Made by a program: the position numbers and the translations under genes. A stretch of 5,404 bases of DNA from an uncultured Eubacterium sp. (GTDB lineage Bacteria > Bacillota > Clostridia > Peptostreptococcales > Anaerovoracaceae), in NCBI GenBank assembly GCA_946614405.1, contig CAMOGZ010000111.1, positions 1-5,404 on the forward strand, read 5' to 3'. Of the stretch, positions 1 through 5,404 are shown in pieces. A model generated the notes under the pieces. It saw only the letters and a list, made by a program, of their open reading frames with translations, was not told the origin of the DNA and made no database searches. Each line of letters opens with the position of its first letter. Positions within the stretch are counted from its first letter, which is position 1.

Positions 1-2
1 TC

Positions 3-1031
3 TTTGAGACGGACGAGCGTTATCTGCCGCTGATCCGGGAGCAGCTGCCGGCTGCCAACATCCTGATCACCAACCTGCAGAAGGATCAGGTCCAGAGAAA
101 CGGGGATCCGGATTATATCTACCGGAAACTGAAAAAGGCCGTAAAGGACGGCGGAATGAAGCTGTTCCTGAACAATGAGGAGCCCCGTTCCAAGGCTTTC
201 GATGAAGATTCCGACAAGGTCGTGACCTTCGGTGTAGAGAGCCATAATGAATCCTTCCGCAAGGGATCCAGCTATGTCACTATGGCATGTCCCAAGTGCC
301 ACCACAGGATCGGATTCGGCTATTATAACACCGACGGCATCGGCCCCTTTGTCTGCAGCCACTGCGGTCATCACAGTGAAGACAAGGCGGACTACATGGT
401 CACCGACGTGAACTTCGATGACCGGAAATTCAAGCTCCGCGGCGTGGAATTCGACATGCCCTATAACACGCCGTATATGCTGTACAATTACGCTGCAGCT
501 CTTGCCGTCGCCAAGGAAATGGCGGGGATCCTGCCGGAACAGGCTGCGGTCTCCTTCGGCAGTTTCAAGAATGTGGGAGGACGTTTCGAGATCCTGCATT
601 ATAAGGGCAAAACCATCAAATACATGCGGATCAAGCAGGAGAATCCTGAGACTCTGCAGACCAGCATCAACGTGATGGCCTCAGATCCGAAGCGGAAGAT
701 GGTTGCACTGGGACTCTGTCCTCTGGTTGACATGATCCCGCATTATGCAAACTCCTTCTACGCCTTCGACTGCGACCTTTCCAAGCTGGTCCAGTCAGAC
801 GTGGAGAAGTATTTCTGCTTCTCCGACCGGGTCTGCTACGATACCGCCAACCGGTTTATCTATGAGGGCGTGGATCCGTCCCTGATCAAAATCGAAGACA
901 GTGAGAATGTGGATGTGATCTTCAAGGAGATCGAGGAGGCAGAGACCGACAACATCTACCTGATCACATGGCTGCATACTTACGAACATATGGAGAAATT
1001 CCTGAAGAAGGAGGGTGAGATCGATGAATGA
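3..1031 (+). CDS. MurT-like Mur ligase family protein (partial, 5' end outside window)
   Basis: An open frame enters from the left edge without a stop, so the ATG at 156 is internal; 342 residues are visible. Homology to MurT (Mur ligase central domain plus C-terminal DUF1727), the ATP-dependent subunit of the lipid II amidotransferase, rests on ordered motifs. These are FETDE at the start, a TNLQKDQVQR block resembling TN-RDQLDR, LNNEEP resembling LNADDP, a zinc-ribbon insert with CPKC (288-299) and CSHC (354-365), a YNYAAALAVA segment like the MurT YN-ALAA helix, and a GRFE segment opening the C-terminal domain. The P-loop region lies off the window. The C-terminal domain is divergent: the canonical DGxDxSWIxD block reads roughly HYANSFYAFD, and the KNP-G loop is altered. 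The gene overlaps the GatD-like gene by 8 nt, as expected for a two-subunit complex. Family assignment is fairly secure; lipid II amidation activity is doubtful. Confidence 0.8.
   Translation, partial: FETDERYLPLIREQLPAANILITNLQKDQVQRNGDPDYIYRKLKKAVKDGGMKLFLNNEEPRSKAFDEDSDKVVTFGVESHNESFRKGSSYVTMACPKCHHRIGFGYYNTDGIGPFVCSHCGHHSEDKADYMVTDVNFDDRKFKLRGVEFDMPYNTPYMLYNYAAALAVAKEMAGILPEQAAVSFGSFKNVGGRFEILHYKGKTIKYMRIKQENPETLQTSINVMASDPKRKMVALGLCPLVDMIPHYANSFYAFDCDLSKLVQSDVEKYFCFSDRVCYDTANRFIYEGVDPSLIKIEDSENVDVIFKEIEEAETDNIYLITWLHTYEHMEKFLKKEGEIDE
1009..1014 (+). promoter_or_regulatory. Ribosome binding site deciding the GatD-like start
   Basis: AGGAGG lies inside the end of the MurT-like gene, 9 nt before the ATG at 1024. 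The possible GTG at 1015 abuts this site and leaves no spacer, so ATG 1024 is preferred. This also gives an N-terminus (MNEFKIAWLF) that fits the family. Confidence 0.75.
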
Positions 1032-1782
1032 GTTTAAGATCGCATGGTTATTCCCGGATACACTGTTCCTTCACGGGGAACGTGGTAATCTGCTGGCATT
1101 GGCAAGATACGCACAGATGGCCGGCCTTGCGCCGGAGGTGATCAAAATCGACTTCAGCACCGAGGACTTCGATCCGGCGTCCTTCGATGTGATCTTCTGC
1201 GCTCCGGGAGAGATCTCTTCCTTCCCGGCCGTGGCGGAGTGGCTGGCACCATACAGGGATAAGCTGGCTGAGTTCGTCTTTGGCGGAGGACCGCTGATCG
1301 TCACGGGGACATCCGTGGGCCTCTTCGGGAACAAAGTCATCCGTTCCGATGGTTCCGAATTCGACGGCCTCGGCATCATTTTCACCGACTTCCGGGAGAA
1401 TGAGGAAGTCTACGGTGACGATGTGTACTTCCGGTGTGAATACAACAACGAGATCATGGAAGTCATCGGAAACCAGATCCAGATGGGAGATCTGATCATC
1501 CATGAGGAGAAGCCCTTCGGTGAGATGTTCTACGGCTATGGCAACACCGGAAAGACCAGAGAGGAAGGAGTTCAGAAGTGGAACTCCATCTTCACCAATA
1601 CTCTGGGCCCCATGCTGGTGTGCAATCCCTGGCTGACAGAGGAGATCATCAAGGTTGCCGCTGCCAGAAGAGAGCTGGAGATCCAGCCCACGGGTTATGA
1701 TATGAAGCTTGAGCAGGATTCCTTCGCCACCAAGAAGGAGTTCATCCTGACCAAGGAGACCCATCTGACCAATTGTAAATAA
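1024..1782 (+). CDS. GatD-like class I glutamine amidotransferase-fold protein lacking catalytic residues
   Basis: This 252-residue protein matches the size and layout of GatD (CobB/CobQ-type GATase), the glutaminase subunit that feeds ammonia to MurT for amidation of lipid II D-Glu. Visible family features are the N-terminal HGERGNLLAL block (18-27, like GatD D-GN--AL), FGGG (86-89), the G-K-I--DG-E-GLGI stretch (102-118), FGYGN-like YGYGNTGKTREEG (170-182) and a LGPMLVCNP block (194-202). Gapless comparison with the recalled GatD motif ICGGYQ-LG puts Gly95 at the catalytic Cys. HGP-LPKN becomes LGPMLVCN, putting Leu194 at the catalytic His. The ENHGGR segment that contributes to the glutamine site reads roughly GNQIQM. 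It overlaps the MurT-like gene by 8 nt, implying coupled translation and a stable pair. It is probably a pseudo-glutaminase or an enzyme with altered chemistry. A Ser at position 97 in a GTSVG string could in principle act as a nucleophile, but the gapless alignment argues against it. Confidence 0.8.
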   Translation: MNEFKIAWLFPDTLFLHGERGNLLALARYAQMAGLAPEVIKIDFSTEDFDPASFDVIFCAPGEISSFPAVAEWLAPYRDKLAEFVFGGGPLIVTGTSVGLFGNKVIRSDGSEFDGLGIIFTDFRENEEVYGDDVYFRCEYNNEIMEVIGNQIQMGDLIIHEEKPFGEMFYGYGNTGKTREEGVQKWNSIFTNTLGPMLVCNPWLTEEIIKVAAARRELEIQPTGYDMKLEQDSFATKKEFILTKETHLTNCK

Positions 1783-1804
1783 AAGAAAGTGAGGAATATA
1801 TAGT

Positions 1805-2080
1805 ATGGCATTTTTGGATAAGCTTACGGATTTTGCGAAGGATGCGGGAGACCGCGCCAGCGATGCGCTGGAGATGACCAAGCTGAAGACCAAGATCAGC
1901 TCCGAGAAGAAAGAAATCAATGGAGAGCTGGCTAAGATCGGCAAGGTGATCCTGGACCGCGTCAAGGCAGGCGAGATGGAGATGGATGAAGATCTTGCTC
2001 ACATCATCGAGCGAATCGATGCTCACAACCAGACCATCGAAGAACTCCAGAGTTCCCTGGAAGCACTGGCCAGAGAGTAG
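1805..2080 (+). CDS. Small helical coiled-coil protein, function unknown
   Basis: This 91-residue, highly charged protein has no cysteine, no signal peptide and no membrane segment. An amphipathic N-terminal stretch (MAFLDKLTDFAKDAGDRASD) is followed by a Lys/Glu-rich helix (about 22-57) and a second helical segment (about 62-90) with heptad-like spacing of Leu and Ile, suggesting a helical hairpin or coiled coil. The N-terminus resembles small clostridial proteins that often carry a C-terminal zinc ribbon (recalled, not searched); that ribbon is absent here. A GAGG ribosome binding site at 1791-1794 sits 10 nt before the ATG. The gene lies 22 nt after the GatD-like gene and 8 nt before the protease gene, so it is almost certainly co-transcribed. 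No biochemical function can be assigned. Confidence 0.75.
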   Translation: MAFLDKLTDFAKDAGDRASDALEMTKLKTKISSEKKEINGELAKIGKVILDRVKAGEMEMDEDLAHIIERIDAHNQTIEELQSSLEALARE

Positions 2081-2088
2081 GTGAAACT

Positions 2089-2805
2089 GTGAGAAGAAGC
2101 AGTATCGCGCCGATCGCCATCGTCATCGGCGCGCTGGTTGTCCTGAATATCGTACAGGGTCGCTTCAGCAATATCGGCGACTGGATGATGCAGGAACTGA
2201 TCATGCTGCCTGCCATCGTCATCGGCATCTCTTTCCATGAGTTTGCCCATGGCTTTGTATCTTATAAACTGGGAGATCCCACGCCGAAGCTGCAGGGCAG
2301 GGTCACCCTGAACCCCGCGGCCCACATCGACCCCATCGGATTCATCTGCCTTCTCTTTGCAGGATTCGGATGGGGAAACCCGGTGCAGATCGATCCCCGC
2401 TACTATAAGCACAGAAGACGGGATGAGTTTCTGGTTGCCATCGCCGGCGTAGTGATGAACTTCCTGCTGGCAGTGGTGTTCACCATCATCCTGCGGTTCA
2501 TCGTCCATGGCAGCAGCGCGTTCTACACATCCACCATGGGATCGGTGATCATCGAGATGATCCAGTACTGTATCCTGATCAATCTGGTACTGATGATCTT
2601 CAACCTGATCCCGGTGCCGCCACTGGACGGATTCGGCATCCTGACCCAGATCTTCAATCTGGAAAAGTACAGCTGGTATCCGGTGGTTTATCAGAACGGT
2701 ATGTATATTCTGCTGGCACTGATCCTGTTTAACGTGACGGACCTGATCCTGAATCCGGCCATCGACTTTTTCAGCAATTTACTGATCAACCTGATCGTAT
2801 ACTAA
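2089..2805 (+). CDS. Site-2-type membrane metalloprotease (M50 family)
   Basis: This 238-residue polytopic membrane protein is an intramembrane zinc protease candidate. The zinc-binding HEFAH motif is at 50-54 (His50, Glu51, His54), and the third ligand, Asp180, lies in NLIPVPPLDGF (172-182). The LQGRVTLNPAAHIDPIG segment (68-84), typical of short PDZ-less bacterial M50 proteins, is also present. Hydrophobic segments lie at about 7-23, 36-55, 84-95, 115-138, 157-178 and 205-222. The active-site residues are complete, so the enzyme should be active; its substrate is unknown. The start is GTG at 2089, with AGGTGA (2079-2084) as a closely spaced ribosome binding site; the upstream frame stays open but overlaps the previous gene, and MRRSSIAPIA leads directly into the first membrane segment. 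It sits 8 nt after the coiled-coil gene and 11 nt before the LUD gene. Relatives include B. subtilis YwhC-like proteins. Confidence 0.92.
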   Translation: MRRSSIAPIAIVIGALVVLNIVQGRFSNIGDWMMQELIMLPAIVIGISFHEFAHGFVSYKLGDPTPKLQGRVTLNPAAHIDPIGFICLLFAGFGWGNPVQIDPRYYKHRRRDEFLVAIAGVVMNFLLAVVFTIILRFIVHGSSAFYTSTMGSVIIEMIQYCILINLVLMIFNLIPVPPLDGFGILTQIFNLEKYSWYPVVYQNGMYILLALILFNVTDLILNPAIDFFSNLLINLIVY

Positions 2806-2810
2806 GGAGA
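2804..2810 (+). promoter_or_regulatory. Ribosome binding site of the LUD-domain gene
   Basis: AAGGAGA overlaps the TAA stop of the protease gene and lies 6 nt before the ATG at 2817. This fixes the start and supports co-translation within the operon. Confidence 0.7.
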
Positions 2811-2816
2811 AAATCA

Positions 2817-3446
2817 ATGAATGAAAATATCGTAAAGCGGAACGACCTGCTGTCTCAGAAGGTGATCAAAGGCCTGAACTCCAGAAACATGGAAGGCTAC
2901 TATGCGGCCAATTCGGAAGAGGCGCTGAAACTGGCTCTGGAGATCATCGGAGAGGGAAGCACCGTCACCATGGGCGGATGCATGAGCGCCCGGGAGATCG
3001 GCCTGGTGGATGCCCTGAAGGAAGGCAATTATAACTTCATCGACCGGGACGAGATCGAAGACAAGCGTGCGGCTATGCTGGCTGCATACGATGCGGACGT
3101 ATATCTGTCCAGCGCCAACGCCATGACAGAGGACGGGATCCTGGTGAACATCGACGGCAATGCCAACCGCGTTTCCGCCATCGCCCAGGGACCGAAGAAG
3201 GTCCTGTTCATCGTCGGCATGAACAAAGTCTGCGACGATGTGGACGGCGCCATGAAGCGTGCCAGAAACGTAGCTGCGCCCATCAACGCCCAGCGGTTTG
3301 ACATCGCGACCCCGTGCCGCAAGACCGGAAGCTGCGGAGACTGCAAGACTCCGGACACCATCTGCTGTCAGTTCCTGATCACCCGGTATTCCAAACATCC
3401 GGGCCGGATCCACGTGATCCTGGTAAATGAGGACCTGGGATTCTGA
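2817..3446 (+). CDS. LUD-domain protein (LutC/YkgG-like, DUF162)
   Basis: This 209-residue soluble protein consists of a single LUD domain. Supporting features are an N-terminal helix region, the GSTVTMGGCMSAREIGL segment (47-63), the DADVYLSSANAMTEDGILVNIDG-NR core (92-118) characteristic of the family, KKVLFIVGMNKV (127-138), and a C-terminal TPCRKTGSCGDCKTPDTICC cluster with Cys167, 173, 176, 183 and 184. The family includes LutC, part of the LutABC system for lactate oxidation, but stand-alone clostridial members have no proven role. No lutA or lutB neighbour is present, so a lactate role should not be assumed. The cysteine cluster could bind a metal or Fe-S centre, which is inference. 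It is the last gene of the operon; 38 nt separate its TGA from the CIRCE/terminator repeat. Confidence 0.9.
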   Translation: MNENIVKRNDLLSQKVIKGLNSRNMEGYYAANSEEALKLALEIIGEGSTVTMGGCMSAREIGLVDALKEGNYNFIDRDEIEDKRAAMLAAYDADVYLSSANAMTEDGILVNIDGNANRVSAIAQGPKKVLFIVGMNKVCDDVDGAMKRARNVAAPINAQRFDIATPCRKTGSCGDCKTPDTICCQFLITRYSKHPGRIHVILVNEDLGF

Positions 3447-3463
3447 TGGAAAACCATTGAAAA

Positions 3464-3477
3464 ATCAATATATTGAT
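3464..3477. repeat. Perfect 14-bp AT-rich palindrome
   Basis: ATCAATATATTGAT is a perfect inverted repeat with no loop, 8 bp before the CIRCE element. It could be a dimeric repressor operator or chance in AT-rich spacer DNA. It does not resemble the CtsR heptad repeat. No regulator can be named. Confidence 0.35.
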
Positions 3478-3484
3478 AAAATTG

Positions 3485-3511
3485 TTAGCACTCTTGCAAA
3501 AAGAGTGCTAA
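3485..3511. promoter_or_regulatory. CIRCE element (HrcA operator)
   Basis: TTAGCACTC-N9-GAGTGCTAA matches the consensus CIRCE at every arm position with the standard 9-nt spacer. HrcA dimers bind CIRCE to repress chaperone genes when GroEL capacity is sufficient. The nearest downstream gene is clpB, which starts 104 nt after the element, so HrcA control of clpB is the natural reading. The inverted repeat extends two more base pairs into the spacer, giving 11-bp arms around a 5-nt loop. Confidence 0.96.
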
Positions 3512-3517
3512 TTTTTT
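3485..3517 (+). terminator. Intrinsic terminator overlapping CIRCE
   Basis: In RNA the repeat forms a perfect 11-bp stem (TTAGCACTCTT with AAGAGTGCTAA) with a GCAAA loop, followed directly by six U and then a further U-rich stretch. This is a standard rho-independent terminator placed 38 nt after the last gene of the upstream operon. The stem is modest in GC content, so termination efficiency is uncertain. Confidence 0.6.
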
Positions 3518-3518
3518 C

Positions 3519-3545
3519 TTTACTTTTTGTTTTTTCGGGTATAAT
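3519..3545 (+). promoter_or_regulatory. Probable sigma-A promoter of clpB
   Basis: A consensus -10 TATAAT lies at 3540-3545. The -35 is weak: TTTACT at 3519-3524 with a 15-nt spacer is the best candidate. The region between is T-rich. Transcription would start near 3552, giving a leader of about 64 nt. CIRCE would then lie upstream of the -35, ending about 7 bp before it. Confidence 0.5.
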
Positions 3546-3601
3546 ATAGCCATAGAGGAATTCCGATCATAAGATTATTACAGATAGAGACACTATGAGA
3601 G

Positions 3602-3607
3602 AGGGGG
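3602..3607 (+). promoter_or_regulatory. Ribosome binding site deciding the clpB start
   Basis: AGGGGG lies 8 nt before the ATG at 3616. An in-frame ATG at 3595 would add seven residues but has only weak purine complementarity upstream and would place this site inside the gene. ATG 3616 gives [11 protein letters not shown], matching the usual ClpB N-terminus. Confidence 0.7.
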
Positions 3608-3615
3608 AAACCGAC

Positions 3616-5404
3616 ATGAATATTGAAAGATATACACAGAATGCACAGAGTGCAGTGGTAGAATGTCAGAACATCGGTGTTTCGGAAGGTCATCAGGTCC
3701 TGGATGGGGAGCATCTTCATCTTGCTCTTCTGATGCAGAAGGACGGACTGATCCCGAAACTGGTACAGTACATGGGCGTGGACCCGACACTGATGATCGC
3801 CGACCTGGAAGCAGAAATGGAGAAGCTTCCCAAGGTCAGTGGGAATGCGGACAATGTTTACGCATCCCGCAGACTGAATCAGATCTTCGTGAACGCAGAG
3901 GCCAAAGCAGATCAGTTCAAGGACGAGTACATCAGTGTGGAACACCTGTACATGGCACTGCTGGATGAGAAGGGTACACCTTCTGCCAAACTCTTTGCCA
4001 AGTATGGCATCACCAGAGAGAAGTTCCTGGATGCTTTGTCCAAGGTGAGAGGAAACCAGAGAGTCACCAGCCAGAATCCGGAGGAGAACTATGAGGCTCT
4101 GGAGAAATACGGCCGCGACCTGGTGGACATGGCAAGACAGGGCAAGCTGGACCCGGTGATCGGCCGTGATGCAGAGATCCGCCACGCCATCCAGATCCTT
4201 TCCAGAAGGACCAAGAACAACCCGGTGCTCATCGGTGAGCCCGGCGTAGGTAAAACTGCCGTGGTAGAAGGCCTGGCACAGCGTATTCTGAAGGGGGACG
4301 TGCCGGAAGGACTGAAGGATAAGACCATATTCGCACTGGATATGGGCGCCCTCATCGCCGGAGCCAAGTTCCGGGGCGAGTTCGAGGAACGTCTGAAGGC
4401 CGTACTGAATGAAGTAGAGAAATCCGAGGGCAGGATCATCCTGTTCATCGATGAGATCCATAATATCGTAGGCGCCGGAAGGACGGAAGGTTCCATGGAT
4501 GCCGGCAACCTGCTGAAGCCGAAACTGGCCAGAGGAGAGCTGCACTGCATTGGCGCCACCACTCTGGATGAATACCGGAAATACATCGAGAAGGATGCGG
4601 CGCTGGAACGCCGTTTCCAGAAGGTGCTGGTAGATCAGCCGACGGTGGAGGATACCATTTCCATTCTCCGTGGCCTGAAAGAACGGTTCGAGATCCATCA
4701 CGGCGTCCGTATCACCGACGGCGCTCTGATCGCCTGCGCCACACTGTCCGACCGCTATATTACAGACCGTTTTCTGCCGGATAAGGCCATCGACCTGATG
4801 GACGAGGCGGCAGCCCGGATCCGTACCGAGATCGACAGCATGCCCGCAGAGCTGGATGAGATCTCCCGGAAGATCATGCAGCTGGAAATCGAGAAGCAGG
4901 CTTTGTCCAAGGAGACCGACAAGGCTTCCGCAGTCCGCCTGCAGGCTCTGGAGAAGGAACTGGCTCAGCTGAAGGATGAGAATGCTTCCATGCGTGCTCA
5001 GTGGGAAGGGGAGAAACAGGCCATATCCGCTGTGAAAGAGACCAAGCAGAAGATCGATGAGGTCCGTCTGCAGATGGAAGAGGCGGAACGGAACTACGAC
5101 CTGGGCAAACTGGCAGAACTGCAGTACGGAACCCTGCCGGCTCTGGAAAAGAAGCTGGAAGAAGATAAGAAGAAATCTGAGATCGCGGAAGAACACCGCC
5201 TTCTGAAGGAAGAGGTCAATGAGGAAGAGATCGCTGAAGTAGTATCTGCCTGGACCGGGATCCCGGTGGCCAAGCTGGTGGAGACTGAGCGTGATAAGCT
5301 GCTTCGCCTTCCGGAGATCCTCCACAAGCGTGTAGTTGGACAGGACGAAGGCGTCCAGTCCGTGGCAGAGGCTATTCTCCGTGCCCGTGCCGGCCTGAAG
5401 GATG
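3616..5404 (+). CDS. clpB: ClpB heat-shock disaggregase (partial, 3' end outside window)
   Basis: The frame is open to the right edge: 596 residues of a protein normally about 860 long. ClpB is a cytosolic hexameric AAA+ ATPase that works with DnaK to pull polypeptides out of aggregates. Visible parts are two Clp N repeats (about 1-140); NBD1 with Walker A GEPGVGKT (207-214), pore loop [11 protein letters not shown] (about 249-259), Walker B LFIDE (276-280), and arginines in ALERRF (Arg332, Arg333); and a long coiled-coil M domain (about 409-525) including ELQYGTLP with Tyr504. The linker WTGIPVAKL (546-554) and VVGQ (573-576) lead into NBD2, whose Walker A lies beyond the edge. The full-length M domain separates it from ClpC and ClpA. 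The pore-loop aromatic is Phe252 where E. coli has Tyr, a conservative change. The gene follows a CIRCE element and its own promoter, so heat-shock control by HrcA is expected. Confidence 0.97.
   Translation, partial: MNIERYTQNAQSAVVECQNIGVSEGHQVLDGEHLHLALLMQKDGLIPKLVQYMGVDPTLMIADLEAEMEKLPKVSGNADNVYASRRLNQIFVNAEAKADQFKDEYISVEHLYMALLDEKGTPSAKLFAKYGITREKFLDALSKVRGNQRVTSQNPEENYEALEKYGRDLVDMARQGKLDPVIGRDAEIRHAIQILSRRTKNNPVLIGEPGVGKTAVVEGLAQRILKGDVPEGLKDKTIFALDMGALIAGAKFRGEFEERLKAVLNEVEKSEGRIILFIDEIHNIVGAGRTEGSMDAGNLLKPKLARGELHCIGATTLDEYRKYIEKDAALERRFQKVLVDQPTVEDTISILRGLKERFEIHHGVRITDGALIACATLSDRYITDRFLPDKAIDLMDEAAARIRTEIDSMPAELDEISRKIMQLEIEKQALSKETDKASAVRLQALEKELAQLKDENASMRAQWEGEKQAISAVKETKQKIDEVRLQMEEAERNYDLGKLAELQYGTLPALEKKLEEDKKKSEIAEEHRLLKEEVNEEEIAEVVSAWTGIPVAKLVETERDKLLRLPEILHKRVVGQDEGVQSVAEAILRARAGLKD

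Noticed and set aside
156..158. ATG as the start of the MurT-like gene
   Set aside because: The frame is open to the left edge, and the 51 codons before it encode conserved Mur-ligase motifs (FETDE, TN-KDQ--R).
1015..1017. GTG as the start of the GatD-like gene
   Set aside because: It overlaps the end of the Shine-Dalgarno stretch with no spacer; ATG 1024 has a 9-nt spacer.
1306..1329. GTSVG read as a serine-hydrolase-like nucleophile elbow
   Set aside because: The surrounding residues align to GatD without gaps and put Gly95, not Ser97, at the catalytic position. Using Ser97 would require a two-residue deletion right after it. It is kept only as a remote alternative.
1048..1965. 305-residue open frame on the minus strand
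   Set aside because: It covers the GatD-like gene and half of the coiled-coil gene in antisense, has no family resemblance, and conflicts with the well-supported + operon.
2814..3413. 199-residue open frame on the minus strand
   Set aside because: It is antisense to the LUD-domain gene, which has clear family motifs and a good ribosome binding site.
3663..3968. 101-residue + frame inside clpB
   Set aside because: It is out of frame with clpB and overlaps the conserved N domain; no independent support.
3520..5325. 601-residue open frame on the minus strand
   Set aside because: It lies opposite clpB, whose + frame has unmistakable ClpB motifs throughout. The antisense frame is open because of codon bias, and its translation shows no recognisable domain.

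Overview
The window looks like a piece of a moderately GC-rich Bacillota chromosome, most likely a clostridial (Lachnospiraceae-like) member. The reasons are a MurT/GatD-type gene pair, strong Shine-Dalgarno sites, a perfect CIRCE heat-shock operator and the general protein families. This placement is inferred from gene content only. All genes are on the + strand. No RNA genes, mobile elements, CRISPR arrays or long repeats were seen.

Positions 3-3446 appear to be one tightly packed operon of five genes: a MurT-like Mur-ligase-family protein cut by the left edge; a GatD-like amidotransferase-fold protein overlapping it by 8 nt; a 91-residue helical/coiled-coil protein of unknown function; an M50 (site-2-type) membrane metalloprotease; and a LUD-domain (LutC/YkgG-like) protein with a C-terminal cysteine cluster. 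Gaps between genes are 8-22 nt. The 169 nt from 3447 to 3615 are non-coding. They hold an AT-rich 14-bp palindrome, a perfect CIRCE element that is also shaped like an intrinsic terminator, a T-rich stretch, a TATAAT -10 box and a good ribosome binding site. From 3616 to the right edge runs clpB, the heat-shock disaggregase, cut just before its second ATP-binding motif.

The most interesting point is the first gene pair. In canonical MurT/GatD, GatD releases ammonia from glutamine and MurT uses it with ATP to amidate the D-Glu of lipid II. Here the GatD-like protein aligns without gaps around the nucleophile, yet has Gly where the catalytic Cys should be and Leu where the catalytic His should be. 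The glutamine-site segment is also changed, and the MurT-like partner has lost the conserved DGxDxSW block that helps complete the active site. The reading frames are intact and the genes overlap translationally, so this looks like a maintained, repurposed (pseudoenzyme or different-reaction) MurT/GatD-like complex rather than decay.

A second point is regulatory. The CIRCE repeat directly follows the operon and is followed by a U-tract, so one sequence may both terminate the upstream operon and serve as the HrcA operator for clpB. The family motifs used for comparison are recalled from general knowledge, and no alignment could be run.
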